The notes beneath the pieces are model-generated. The model was not told the DNA's origin and searched no databases. It saw only the letters and a program-made list of their open reading frames with translations. A program made the position numbers and the translations under genes. From assembly GCA_958295835.1 (NCBI GenBank), contig OY282378.1, positions 1,815,001-1,879,000 of the forward strand: a DNA stretch of 64,000 nt. The letters run 5' to 3'. Origin of the DNA: an uncultured Gammaproteobacteria bacterium (lineage in GTDB: Bacteria > Pseudomonadota > Gammaproteobacteria > HK1). Of the stretch, positions 16,832-25,783 are shown piece after piece. Each line of letters begins with the position of its first letter. The stretch's first letter is position 1.

Positions 16832-17646
16832 CAGGCGGCCCGCCGTACCGAGATGTGCCACGGAATGAGCAGCCGCTCGGTGAGGGTGACGAGGCCGAAG
16901 ATCGCAAGGCCGAGGACCGTGAGGAAGAAGATCCCGGCGAACGCGAGATCCGGGCGCATGTTGCCGGTCACGATCTGGATGTAGAAGCCGAGCCCCTGGT
17001 CGCTGCCGATGAACTCGGCGATCGTCGCACCGACGGTGGCATTGATCGCGGCGTACTTGAATCCGACGAAACACTGGGGCATCGCAGCCGGCAGCCGCAC
17101 CTTCACGAAGCTTCGCCACGCGCCGGCGCCCGTGGCCCGGCAGAAACGGGTCAGCTCCTCGCTCAGGGAGCCGAAGGCGAGGATCGCGTTCAGCACGATG
17201 GGAAAGAAGCACACGAGGAACACGATGATGACCTTGGGCAGCAGGCCGAATCCGAGCCACGAGATGAACAGCGGCGCGAAAGCGATCTTCGGCGTCATCT
17301 CGATGCTGACGAAGAACGGATAGATCGTCTGGCGCAGGAAGCGCGAGAACGCGATCGCGAGCCCCAACGGCACCGCCAGGACGATCGCCGCGGCGTAGCC
17401 CAGCACCGTCTCGGTGCCCGTCACCCAGGTGTAGTAGACGAGCCGATCGAGATCGGCCGAGCTCTTGATCACGATCGTGGAGGGCTTGGGGAGGATGTAG
17501 CGGGGCACCCCGAGCCAGTCGACCAGGAGCTCCCACGAGATGAAGAACGCGGCGAAGAACACGAGAAACAGCCACGATCGCGAAAACCAGCGCATGAGCC
17601 AGCGCACGCCGGCCGCCGCCGGCGACTCAGAGGACGCCATAGCCAT
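16831..17646 (-). CDS. ABC transporter permease, SsuC/TauC family
   Basis: The 271-residue inner-membrane protein has six to seven hydrophobic helices and the EAA-loop region (LTRFCRATGAGAWRSFVKVR then LPAAMPQCFVGFKYA) that docks on the ATPase. It belongs to the nitrate/sulfonate/taurine/pyrimidine-precursor permease group. ATG 17646 overlaps the upstream ATPase gene by 20 bases. Its solute-binding partner at 18540 is gutted, so import capability is doubtful unless another binding protein substitutes. Confidence 0.9.
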   Translation of the reverse strand: MAMASSESPAAAGVRWLMRWFSRSWLFLVFFAAFFISWELLVDWLGVPRYILPKPSTIVIKSSADLDRLVYYTWVTGTETVLGYAAAIVLAVPLGLAIAFSRFLRQTIYPFFVSIEMTPKIAFAPLFISWLGFGLLPKVIIVFLVCFFPIVLNAILAFGSLSEELTRFCRATGAGAWRSFVKVRLPAAMPQCFVGFKYAAINATVGATIAEFIGSDQGLGFYIQIVTGNMRPDLAFAGIFFLTVLGLAIFGLVTLTERLLIPWHISVRRAA

Positions 17647-18412
17647 GAAAGATCTCCTGGATCCTTGCGAGATAGGACACGAAGGCATCGCTGCGTCTGA
17701 CCTCGAGCCCGCGCGGCCACGGCAGATCGACGTCGATCACATGATCGATCCGGCCCGGGCGCGGCGTGATCACGCAGATCCTCGTCGAGAGCTGTATCGC
17801 CTCCTCGATGCTGTGGGTGACGAACACCACCGTCGGCCGCCGCCGCATCCACAGATCCTGCAGATCGGCCCGGATCCGCTCCCGGGTCATCGCGTCGAGC
17901 TTGCCGAGAGGCTCGTCGAGCAGCAGCGTGCCCGGCTCGTGCACGATCGCCTGGCACAGGGCGGCGCGCTGTTGCATCCCGCCCGAGAGCTCGTAGGGCG
18001 AGCGGTCCTCGAAGCCGTCGAGGTGGACCGAGTGCAGGAGGTCGTCGATTCGATCGCGGTATGCGGCGGTATCGAGCCCGCGCAGCTCGAGCTGAAGCTC
18101 GACGTTGCCCCGCACGCTGCGCCAAGGGACGAGGGTGCTGTCCTGGAACATGATGCCGACGTCGGTGCGCGGGGCGTCCACGATGTCGCGGTTGACGAAG
18201 ATTTCCCCATCGGTTCGTTCGAGGAGCCCGGCGATCATGAGCATGAGGGTCGATTTGCCGCACCCGGATGGACCGAGCAGGGAGACGAACTCGCCGGGCG
18301 CGATGCGGAGATCGGAGGGGCCGAAAGCGTGCACTTCGTCGGCGCCGCTCCCGAAGAGCTTGCGGACCGCCCGGATCTCGATGGACGCGCTGGTGGCAGT
18401 GGTTGGGCTCAC
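17627..18412 (-). CDS. ABC transporter ATP-binding protein, SsuB/TauB family
   Basis: The 261-residue ATPase carries Walker A (LLGPSGCGKST), Q-loop (MFQDSTLVPW), signature (YELSGGMQQRAALCQAIVHE), Walker B (LLLDEPLGKLDA) and the switch His (VFVTHSIEEAI). The start is GTG at 18412 (valine in other frames), preceded by no strong Shine-Dalgarno. It is the first transporter gene after the gutted binding protein. Confidence 0.92.
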   Translation of the reverse strand: MSPTTATSASIEIRAVRKLFGSGADEVHAFGPSDLRIAPGEFVSLLGPSGCGKSTLMLMIAGLLERTDGEIFVNRDIVDAPRTDVGIMFQDSTLVPWRSVRGNVELQLELRGLDTAAYRDRIDDLLHSVHLDGFEDRSPYELSGGMQQRAALCQAIVHEPGTLLLDEPLGKLDAMTRERIRADLQDLWMRRRPTVVFVTHSIEEAIQLSTRICVITPRPGRIDHVIDVDLPWPRGLEVRRSDAFVSYLARIQEIFHGYGVL

Positions 18413-18539
18413 CCGACTCCGCCCCCGCTATGCATGAGCCCGCAGCGCAACAACCGTAACATCCCCGCAGGCGCCGATGGATCGGCCGGAGGAGGGAGCC
18501 GGCACGCCGGCCGGGCAGACCGGCGTGCCGGAGTGTACG

Positions 18540-18775
18540 TCAGGGCAGAAACTCGTTCGTGTAGAACGCCGAGGCCGGGAGATCGGTCTCCAGATCGTTG
18601 AAGTCCTTCATCAGGGAGAGCATGTCGTCCCAGTCCGAGGCGACGTGCAGGCCGAGCCGGCGCTCCTTGTTGGCAAGCGCAGCCGTGCGTCGTCGAGCGC
18701 CTTCGCCGGCAGCGCGAGGGTGGCGGCGCACAGCACCGCGGCGCCCAGAGCCGTATGCTTCACTGTGTTGGTCAT
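18540..18775 (-). pseudogene. ABC solute-binding protein (NMT1-like), middle deleted
   Basis: ATG 18775 begins an intact signal peptide (MTNTVKHTALGAAVLCAATL, then ALPAKALDDARLRL). The reading frame is then lost, and the last ~45 codons of a binding protein follow in another frame (LANKERRLGLHVASDWDDML, then ASAFYTNEFLP), ending at 18540. Relatives are about 330 residues, so roughly 250 codons are missing. At the joint, ggctgcgcttg can be read as part of either side, again suggesting microhomology. The permease and ATPase downstream remain intact. Confidence 0.82.
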
Positions 18776-18883
18776 TGCCTTCTTCTCCTCTTCAGGTCGT
18801 TGCTCTTCACGTCGTTGCCGGCGCCGAATCGGTGGCGCCGCTCTCGTCCGCCCGTACCGCCTGCCCTCCCGTGGGAAGATCCT

Positions 18884-20176
18884 TCATGCAGGAAGGCAAG
18901 CGGGGCCGAGCGGTTCGTACGTCTTGTATCCAAGGACGAACTCCTGGTGGCCGAGCGCCTCCGAGCGTGTCGGACGCCCGGAGGCGACCTCGACGATCTC
19001 GGCGAGGATCCGCTCGCCTACCTCCTCGATCGTCTCGACCCCGTCGGCAATCGTCCCCGCGTTCACGTCCATGTCGCCGGCCATGCGTTCGAACACGCGC
19101 GTGCTGGACACGCCCTTGATCACGGGCGCGACGGCCTGCCCCACGACCGAGCCGGCGCCGGTCGTGAACAGGATGAGATGGCAGCCGGAGGCCACCATCT
19201 CGGTCACCGTCTGCGTGTCGTTGACGTTCGGGATCCCGTAGCGGACCTCGCCGTCGTTGACCGTATCCATCAGGTAGAGGCCGGGGCGGGTCGGACGGAC
19301 TCCCGGCTTGAGCAGGCCCGAGATCGGCCGCGTCCCGCTCTTCGCGTAGGCGCCGAGCGACTTCTCCTCCAGCGTGGAGAGCCCGTACTTGATGTTCCCG
19401 CCGCCGAAGCTTCCGTGCCCGAGATCCTGGTAGTAGCGCCGGGCCTTGCGCACCGCGCCGTGGACCTCGGCCGCGAGCCCCGGATCGACGGCGCGCGCGG
19501 CCATGTGCTCCTCACAGCCGATGAGCTCGCAGGTTTCCTCGAACATGACCGTCGCGCCGGCGTCGACGAGGAGATCGAAGGCATGTCCGACCGCCGGATT
19601 GATCGTTACCCCGCTCAGCCCGTCGGAGCCGCCGCACTTGGTGCCGACGACGAGGTCGGCCAGCCCGATCGGGCGCGCCGGGGGGCGGCGCTCGGCGAGG
19701 CGCGACTCCACCCACTCCCGCCCGCGCTCGATCGTCGCCGCGGTTCCCCCGCTAGCCTGGATGGCGAGCATCTCCACCGGCCGGCCGGAGGCCCGGATCG
19801 CCTCGCGCAACGCTCCGCGCTTGAACTCCTCGCAGCCGAGCGAGACCAGGAGCACGGCGCCGACGTTGGGATGGGTGCACATCGCTTCGAGGATCCGGTG
19901 GGCGTACTCGCTCGGATAGCAGCCGGGAAAGCCGACGAGCTGCGCCCCGCGTTCGACGAACGGGTCGGCGATACGCCGCGCGACGTGGTGCGCGCACTCG
20001 ACCAGGTAGGCGACGACCACGTAGTCGCGGATCCCGATGCGCCCGCCGGCGCGCTCGTAGCCGTACATGCGTGAACTGTCCGGGCGCACCGGTGCAGCGT
20101 CGCTGTGAGCCGAGTGACCCGCCGAGCCGTTGCCCGTCGGACGACCCGCGGGGTGATTCCGCGCCATGCTATTCAT
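18884..20176 (-). CDS. UxaA-family (altronate/galactarate dehydratase-like) large domain
   Basis: The 430-residue protein matches the C-terminal catalytic domain of UxaA/GarD sugar-acid dehydratases: GYERAGGRIGIRDYVVVAYL, the metal-site region VVGTKCGGSDGLSGVTINPA, EETCELIGCEEH, and TTGAGSVVGQAVAPVIKG. These Fe-dependent enzymes dehydrate sugar acids to 2-keto-3-deoxy acids. The N-terminal SAF domain is encoded separately just upstream (20169-20465), overlapping by eight bases, so the enzyme is probably a two-chain complex. Clustered with a DapA-like aldolase, a dehydrogenase and a transporter. Confidence 0.9.
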   Translation of the reverse strand: MNSMARNHPAGRPTGNGSAGHSAHSDAAPVRPDSSRMYGYERAGGRIGIRDYVVVAYLVECAHHVARRIADPFVERGAQLVGFPGCYPSEYAHRILEAMCTHPNVGAVLLVSLGCEEFKRGALREAIRASGRPVEMLAIQASGGTAATIERGREWVESRLAERRPPARPIGLADLVVGTKCGGSDGLSGVTINPAVGHAFDLLVDAGATVMFEETCELIGCEEHMAARAVDPGLAAEVHGAVRKARRYYQDLGHGSFGGGNIKYGLSTLEEKSLGAYAKSGTRPISGLLKPGVRPTRPGLYLMDTVNDGEVRYGIPNVNDTQTVTEMVASGCHLILFTTGAGSVVGQAVAPVIKGVSSTRVFERMAGDMDVNAGTIADGVETIEEVGERILAEIVEVASGRPTRSEALGHQEFVLGYKTYEPLGPACLPA

Positions 20177-20465
20177 AGTGGTCTTCGTCGTTGTTCAGGT
20201 ACCGGCTTGCAACGTTGTGGACGTGGACCAGTCGGCCCGCGCCGACCGCAGCGGTCGCGACCCCGACCGGCACGCCGTAGCGCACCACCGACTCTCCCGG
20301 CGCGATGTCGGCAAGCGCGATCTTGTGGCCTTGGGGAATCGGCTCGATCGCCGTCCGTTCGCAGCCCCGAACGTCGCGCGCGGGGGTTCCGGCGGCGATG
20401 TCGCGGGTGGCGATGCCCACGTTGTCGCCGGACGCCATCACCACCATATTCGCGGCGGGACTCAT
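20169..20465 (-). CDS. UxaA-family N-terminal SAF-domain protein
   Basis: The 98-residue protein is a stand-alone SAF domain: DNVGIATRDIAAGTPARDV, then GHKIALADIAPGESVVRYGV and a VHVHNVASRY end, as found at the N-terminus of altronate dehydratases. It should pair with the large subunit encoded downstream. Its ATG overlaps the stop of the DapA-like gene (ATGA at 20465-20462). Confidence 0.9.
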   Translation of the reverse strand: MSPAANMVVMASGDNVGIATRDIAAGTPARDVRGCERTAIEPIPQGHKIALADIAPGESVVRYGVPVGVATAAVGAGRLVHVHNVASRYLNNDEDHYE

Positions 20466-21448
20466 GCTGCCGGCTCCGCGCGGTCCTCATCTTCGACGAT
20501 CCGCGGGCATCCGATGGCCTTCAGCATGTCGAGCGCCCGCCTTCGATACCGCGCCCGCACGTCGCGCGTCGGAGGGCGGCAGCGACTCGACGGCAGCCCG
20601 ATGAGCTCCATGCACAGCTTGTCGAGATAACCGTCGCCGCTCGTGTACTCGCGTTCGATGCCGACCCACAGCTTGTAGAACGGCATCGCCTCCTCGACCA
20701 TCATCCGAGCGATCTCGGGGTAGTTCCGCGCCCGCACCTCGTCGAGCAGCCTGATCCCCCACTCGGGCCAGAAGTTGCACAGATGCACCTCGAACGCCTT
20801 CGCCCCGAGGGCCGGCATCGGGCTGAAGGCGAAGAACAGGTTGTTGTCGATGATGGTGAAGCGCTCGGAGAAGCGGGAGGTCACGTCCTCGAACTCCATG
20901 GCGTCGGTGCGCGGCGTCGCCCACTTCAGACCGACGACGTTCGCGATTCCGGCGAGGCGCTCGACCATCGCGAACGACAGCCCGGACGAGGTCCAGAACG
21001 TGTTGTAGACGATGATTCCGACCTCCGGCGCCGCGGACGCCGCCTCGCGCACGAACTCCTCGAAATCGTCCTCCCCGTGCTCGAAGTAGAAGGGACAGGA
21101 GACCTGGATGAAATCCGCGCCGATGGACTGCGCCGCGCTGGCAAGCCGGATGAGCTCCAGCGTGCTCGTGGTCTGGGCGCCCATCGCGACGGGGACGCGC
21201 CCGTCCGCCTCCTCGATGACGACCGACGCCACGTGCACGCGCTCATCGAAGGTCATGGTCGAGAAGTCGCCGGCGGCGCCCCCCGCGAGCAGCGTCGCGC
21301 GCTCGCCGTGCAGGCCGTGATCGATGAGGAAGCGCACGTAGGCGCGTAGCGCCGAGTCGTCGATCGGCCACCCTTCGCGGTCGGCGAAGGGGGTCGGCAC
21401 CGTCACGTAGCATCCTTCGAGCGCCCGCCTGCGTTGCTCCGTGTCCAT
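20462..21448 (-). CDS. Dihydrodipicolinate synthase/N-acetylneuraminate lyase-family aldolase
   Basis: This full-length 328-residue TIM-barrel protein reads YVTVPTPFADREGWPIDDSA, IIVYNTFWTSSGLSFAMVER and, for the expected Schiff-base Lys, VVGLKWATPRTDAMEF. Relatives cleave or dehydrate 2-keto-3-deoxy sugar acids, a step that follows naturally after the UxaA dehydratase. It is the first gene of the minus-strand operon 21448 to 15683, with the regulator gene divergent across about 200 bases. Confidence 0.9.
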   Translation of the reverse strand: MDTEQRRRALEGCYVTVPTPFADREGWPIDDSALRAYVRFLIDHGLHGERATLLAGGAAGDFSTMTFDERVHVASVVIEEADGRVPVAMGAQTTSTLELIRLASAAQSIGADFIQVSCPFYFEHGEDDFEEFVREAASAAPEVGIIVYNTFWTSSGLSFAMVERLAGIANVVGLKWATPRTDAMEFEDVTSRFSERFTIIDNNLFFAFSPMPALGAKAFEVHLCNFWPEWGIRLLDEVRARNYPEIARMMVEEAMPFYKLWVGIEREYTSGDGYLDKLCMELIGLPSSRCRPPTRDVRARYRRRALDMLKAIGCPRIVEDEDRAEPAA

Positions 21449-21645
21449 CCGCTTCGCTCCTTGCGCGGGCCGGCGCTACGGTGCGGCAGGACCGCGCCTG
21501 CGGGATCATGTTCGACGCCCGTTGAGCCTCGCAGTTGATGATGAAAGACAAATTATTGATGATTCCGGCACCTTGCGGCCAACAGAGGCTCCGCAAGCGT
21601 CCCGCCTTGCACAGGACGACTGGACGATTGCCAGACCCCGAATCG
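21449..21645. promoter_or_regulatory. Divergent control region of the sugar-acid operon
   Basis: These 197 bases lie between the DapA-like start and the AraC/GlxA-type start. The middle (21531-21572, around gttgatgatgaaagacaaattattgatg text) is much more AT-rich than its surroundings, as expected for promoters and activator sites. No clear palindrome or direct repeat was confirmed by eye. Confidence 0.4.
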
Positions 21646-22671
21646 ATGGATACGACGCCGGCCCGCTACGGGGACCGCGCCGCGCCGCCCTCTTTCGCGT
21701 TCGTGCTGCAGCCTGAGTTCCCGCTCAGTGCGGCGGTGCTCGCAAGCGAGGCGCTACGTTGCGCGAACCAGAATCGGGCGCGGGAGCTGTTCCGCTGGTG
21801 CTTCGTGTCGCAGACCGGCGAGCCGGTGCGGGCGAGCAACGGCCTGTGGATGCCGGTGGATCACGACATCGACTCGATGCCGGCGGCGGACTTCGTGCTC
21901 CTCTTCGAGGGCAACCTGCCGACGCAGCGCAATTCTCCCCGGCTTCTCAACCGGCTGCGCGGCGCGTATTCCGCCGGTGCGAGCGTCGGCGGGGTCGATA
22001 CCGGCGCCTTCGCGTTCGCGCAGGCAGGGCTGCTCGGTGAAGACGGGGCGGTGCTGCACTGGGAGGCCGCACCAGCGTTTCGCGAGCGATTCCCGGCCAG
22101 CTCGACCCGCGATCAGCTCTACCGAATCGACGGCCGGATCCTGCATTGCGCCGGCGGCGTGGCGACCCTCGACCTGATGCTGGAGCTGATCGCCCGGAAG
22201 TACGGATCGGTGCTCACGACCGAGGTGGCGAACGCGCTGGTCCACTCCCCGCGCCCGGCCGAGGCGCCACAGCGTGTCGATACGACGCTCGAGCCGGCAC
22301 GGCGCTCGCTCACGGATCGGATGCTGGCCTTGATGGAGGGCAACCTCGACTTCCCGCTCGGTCTGGAGGAGATCGCGGCGCGGCTCGGGGCGACGGCGCG
22401 CACCGTCTCGCGTGAATGCCGGCGGCGCTTCGACGACCCGCCGATGCGTCTCTATCTCCGGATCCGGCTCCAGGCCGCGCGCAATCTGCTCTTCTACGAG
22501 GAGTTCCCGATCAAGACGGTGGCGACAGCGTGCGGATTCTCCTACCCGGCGGTGTTCTCGCGCGCGTTCAGAGCGCAATTCGGCGAAACCCCGAGCGAGT
22601 TCCGCGCCTCCTTCCGCGCCCGCCAGAGCCTGATTCGGCGCCCGGAGCTTCGCCGGCTCGCGCAGAGGTGA
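21646..22671 (+). CDS. GlxA-family AraC-type transcriptional regulator
   Basis: The 341-residue protein has an N-terminal DJ-1/PfpI-like amidase-fold domain without an obvious catalytic Cys (residues ~10-190, SVGGVDTGAFAFAQAGLL) and a C-terminal AraC double helix-turn-helix (LGLEEIAARLGATARTVSRE and VATACGFSYPAVFSRAFRAQ). GlxA-type regulators sense small metabolites and activate catabolic operons. It is divergent from the DapA/UxaA/ABC/Ldh operon, its probable target. ATG 21646 (MDTTPARYGD) was preferred because residues before it do not resemble the family. Confidence 0.88.
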   Translation: MDTTPARYGDRAAPPSFAFVLQPEFPLSAAVLASEALRCANQNRARELFRWCFVSQTGEPVRASNGLWMPVDHDIDSMPAADFVLLFEGNLPTQRNSPRLLNRLRGAYSAGASVGGVDTGAFAFAQAGLLGEDGAVLHWEAAPAFRERFPASSTRDQLYRIDGRILHCAGGVATLDLMLELIARKYGSVLTTEVANALVHSPRPAEAPQRVDTTLEPARRSLTDRMLALMEGNLDFPLGLEEIAARLGATARTVSRECRRRFDDPPMRLYLRIRLQAARNLLFYEEFPIKTVATACGFSYPAVFSRAFRAQFGETPSEFRASFRARQSLIRRPELRRLAQR

Positions 22672-22741
22672 CGGCCCGGCCCGAACGGGTCCGCCGGGTC
22701 TGCGTCGGTCCTCTCGATCTTGCGCGTACCGAGGCTGGTGA

Positions 22742-23300
22742 GCCGTGCTTCATCCCGCGCCCGATCTGATCCCGCCCCAGAAACTCGTGGAACAGGCCCT
22801 GCCCGGCGCGTGGAAGGACGGCAGGGTCAACGGGGTCGCGCTGGTGCAGGCGGCTTCGCAGGCGCGGGGCGCGGCGCTTCCCTGGGGCCTGGTTCGCGAA
22901 AGCATCAGGGCCGGCGTGGAAAGCCGCTGGCTCAGGGTGGCCGAGAACAGTGGCCCCGTGGACTGCGGATACGACGAGGCGGGACACCTGCGCCTGGAGC
23001 GGCCCGCGCAACCGAAACCTCCGCCACCGGGGCCGCCCACGAGCCTCCCGCCCGGGGGTGCCGTGCTCGAAGGCTCCCGGATGCAGGACCTCGCCGAGAT
23101 CATCCCCGCGATGATGGAGGCGAGCGCAGGGAGCGCGCTGCGCTTCCCCGTGCGGGTGGCGCTCGACGGGGAGGCCCCGGAGGAGGTTCGCGCCGCCCTC
23201 GACGCGCTGCTCGCCGGGGTTTCGGAGGACCTGAAGACCACGTAGCGGTGTCCGATGCGAATGGGCGGGAGTCGCCGTGCTGCCGGCCGCGGCCCCCGAC
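22742..23300 (+). repeat. Repeat A, copy 1 (second copy at 50356-50913)
   Basis: These ~559 bases match 50356-50913 almost base for base, including the noncoding text after the shared stop (cgtagcggtgtccgatgcga). Differences are scattered substitutions only. The repeat starts inside the 3' part of a DUF499 ATPase gene and ends about 55 bases past its stop. Confidence 0.92.
22745..23245 (+). pseudogene. 3' fragment of a second DUF499 ATPase gene
   Basis: The frame encodes the last ~166 residues of the DUF499 protein at 47305-50859 (LHPAPDLIPPQKLVEQALPG onward to GVSEDLKTT), with a handful of residue changes. There is no N-terminal remainder upstream: 22672-22741 is short and follows the regulator gene. 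An ATG-less remnant at 22745 would use GTG. It is a relic of a larger duplication, see 50356-51675. Confidence 0.88.
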
Positions 23301-23589
23301 GATGCGCCGGAAATCTTCATGGCTCGTCCCGGAATCGACGACTGGAACCGAGGTCCGGCACGCCCTGCCTGCACCCGCGGTTGGTGGGTTGTGCCCCTCT
23401 CGTCTACAAGAGAGATCCGGTACGAGAAGGACGGCGCGCACCGTCCGCACTCGGTCCGGGGGCTGCGCCTGTCCGCGAGGATGAAAAAACGTTCATGTCG
23501 CGGCCACCGAGCGGTAATCCGACCATCTCTATCCTGCCCTTCCGCTGAACCTCGATTCGTTTTCCGGAAACATCCAGGAGGGCACTCCC

Positions 23590-25173
23590 ATGTTGCACGA
23601 CCATTCCGCACGGACGAAGACCCGGACCCCGCCCCAAGCAGGGGCCTCGTCCAACCAGAGCTCGAAATTGCACAACCACTGCGCGGGGACGAGGACCCGG
23701 ACCGGACGCGCGCTCGTCGCGGCCGCGGTATCGGCCGCGATCATCGGCGCCATCGCCATCGGCGAGCCCTGGAGCCCGGCGAACGCCGCGGCAGCCGCAT
23801 CCGCCGGCGCCGGTGCGAATGCCGGAACCGGTATCCCGATGGCCGCGATGCACGGCGGCTTCGCCGACCTCGTGAGCACGGTGCGGCCCGCCGTCGTCAA
23901 CGTCGAGGTCACCCGCGCCATCCGGCCCACCGCCCAGTCGCACGCATGGCGGCAGCGACCGGGAACGGAGATCCCGGAGTTCTTCCGGCGTTTCCTGCCG
24001 ATGCCCTGGAATGGAGCGCCCGGCGCGCCGAGGGCCGAGGGCGTCGGCTCCGGGTTCATCATCGACGCCTCGGGGCTCGTCGTCACCAGCCACCACGTGG
24101 TGAAGGGGGCGGATACGGTGACGGTCACGCTGCACGATGGGCGGACGCTCGAAGCACGGGTCGCGGGCGCGGACCCGAAGACCGACCTCGCGCTCCTCGA
24201 GATCGACGCCGGCGAAGCGCTGCCGATCGTCGAATTCGGGGATTCCGATACGACGCGGGTCGGCGACTGGGTGGTCGCGGTGGGGAGCCCCTTCGGGCTC
24301 GGCGGCACCGTCACCGCGGGCATCGTCTCCGCGCGGGGCCGTGACATCGGCTCGGGTCCCTACGACGACTACCTCCAGCTCGACGCCCCGATCAACCGCG
24401 GCAGCTCCGGCGGCCCGCTGTTCGACCGCGGCGGGCGCGTGATCGGAGTGAACTCCGCGATCTTCAGCCCCACCGGCGGGAACGTCGGCATCGGCTTCGC
24501 GGTGCCCGCGAACGTCGCCGGGCCGGTCATCGAGTCGCTGCGCACCGGCGGCAGGGTCGAGCGCGGCTGGCTGGGGGTGGCGATCCAGCACGTCGACGAG
24601 ACCCTGGCCGAGGCGCTGGGCCTCGACGAAGCGAAGGGCGCGCTGGTCGCGTCGGTGATGGCGGACGGCCCGGCCGCCCGCGCGGGACTGCGCCCCGGCG
24701 ACGTCATCGTCTCGTTCGCCGGACGGCCGATCGATGCGATGAAGGACCTGCCCCGCATCGTCGCGGAGCTCGATTCGGGAACCGAGGCGGAGATCGGGAT
24801 CCGGCGTGACGGTGGCCGGGAAACGCTCACCGCGACGGTCGGCGTGCAGGCGCAGGAAGGCGCATCGCTCGCCACGGCCCCGGCGGCGGACGACCGCGGC
24901 GACGCTCCGAGGCTCGGGGTGGCGCTCGCGGCGCGGGGCGAGCCGGGCAAGGCAGGGGTCTCGATCACCGGGGTCGTCCCCGGCAGCCCCGCCGCCCGCG
25001 CGGGACTGCGCCCCGGCGACGTCATCGTGCGCGCGGGGAGCAAGACGGTGAGCGGTCCCGGCGAAGTGGCCGGCGCGGTCCGCGCGGCGGCGTCCGGCGA
25101 CAAGCCCCTGCTGCTGCTCGTCGAACGCAACGACCATCGGCGCTACGTCGCGATCGGTCTCGACCGCGGCTGA
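23590..25173 (+). CDS. HtrA/DegP-family periplasmic serine protease
   Basis: The 527-residue protein has an extended basic N-terminus with two similar SARTKTRT/CAGTRTRT stretches and a hydrophobic signal-anchor (ALVAAAVSAAIIGAIAIG), followed by a trypsin-like domain with the full triad: His in VVTSHHVVKGA, Asp in DPKTDLALLE and Ser in NRGSSGGPLF. Two PDZ domains follow, each ending in the same PAARAGLRPGDVIV text. HtrA proteases degrade or refold misfolded envelope proteins. A 558-base internal slice (23805-24362) is repeated at 50911-51468. No lesion is seen here. The region 23301-23589 holds no gene. Confidence 0.92.
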   Translation: MLHDHSARTKTRTPPQAGASSNQSSKLHNHCAGTRTRTGRALVAAAVSAAIIGAIAIGEPWSPANAAAAASAGAGANAGTGIPMAAMHGGFADLVSTVRPAVVNVEVTRAIRPTAQSHAWRQRPGTEIPEFFRRFLPMPWNGAPGAPRAEGVGSGFIIDASGLVVTSHHVVKGADTVTVTLHDGRTLEARVAGADPKTDLALLEIDAGEALPIVEFGDSDTTRVGDWVVAVGSPFGLGGTVTAGIVSARGRDIGSGPYDDYLQLDAPINRGSSGGPLFDRGGRVIGVNSAIFSPTGGNVGIGFAVPANVAGPVIESLRTGGRVERGWLGVAIQHVDETLAEALGLDEAKGALVASVMADGPAARAGLRPGDVIVSFAGRPIDAMKDLPRIVAELDSGTEAEIGIRRDGGRETLTATVGVQAQEGASLATAPAADDRGDAPRLGVALAARGEPGKAGVSITGVVPGSPAARAGLRPGDVIVRAGSKTVSGPGEVAGAVRAAASGDKPLLLLVERNDHRRYVAIGLDRG

Positions 25174-25251
25174 ACGCCGGGAGGCGGGCGGGGCGAGGAA
25201 GTGGCGAGCCATTTCCGCCTCGCCCGCCCGCGGAGGATCGTTGAACGCCCG

Positions 25252-25570
25252 TCAGATGACGCAGATGTGCCGGCGGTCGGCTCCGGTCACGGTGCTCAGG
25301 GCGACGCGGGTGTCGAACGTGGCGAAACGTCCCTGGCGTTCGACGGCAAGCGCCAGCAGATACGCATCGGTGATCTGCTTCGGCCCGATGGCGTGGCGCC
25401 AATCAGCGACGCCCGGGCTCAGAAGACTCGTCGTGTCGGGCCAGAACCGATGATGGCGGGTGGCGGTCGCCTCGCGGAGTCGTTCGGCGACGGCGGGCAC
25501 CGGCAGGTGGTCGGGATGCCGGGTTGCGCCATGATCCTCAGGCATCCGTTCTCGGTGATTGGACAAGTTG
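25252..25570 (-). pseudogene. C-terminal half of a PIN-domain (VapC) toxin
   Basis: The minus strand reads HLPVPAVAERLREATATRHH, then the PIN C-terminal core GPKQITDAYLLALAVERQGR and FATFDTRVAL, stop at 25252. Just upstream, ITENGCLRIMAQPG is legible in a different frame, so a frameshift lies near 25520. The first half, with two catalytic Asp residues, is missing; at about 25570-25590 the sequence changes into a CoxM-like fragment. Confidence 0.7.
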
Positions 25571-25589
25571 CCCACCCGTGATGGATGTT

Positions 25590-25689
25590 GTCCCTCGACG
25601 CACACCCCGCGCAGGGACTCGATCGCGCGGAGATCGACCAAGTGGCCGGGCTGCGCCATGCGCAGCTTCATCATCGGGATCAGGCTCAT
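25590..25689 (-). pseudogene. Fragment of a CoxM-like (xanthine dehydrogenase FAD-subunit) gene
   Basis: About 33 codons read SLIPMMKLRMAQPGHLVDLR then AIESLRGVCVEG, the FAD-binding motif region of molybdenum hydroxylase medium subunits. Neither end of the gene remains. The same fragment, extended by AEHGDEALMVAGGH, recurs in the mosaic at 51470-51600. Bases 25690-25783 around it are not recognisable. Confidence 0.75.
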
Positions 25690-25783
25690 GCCACCTGCAT
25701 CGGTCAAAACCACTGTGCAGAGGGAGTAGCGGCCGGGGAAGAAGACGCACATCGGCCGCGAGCCCATCCCATCCCAACCCGGC

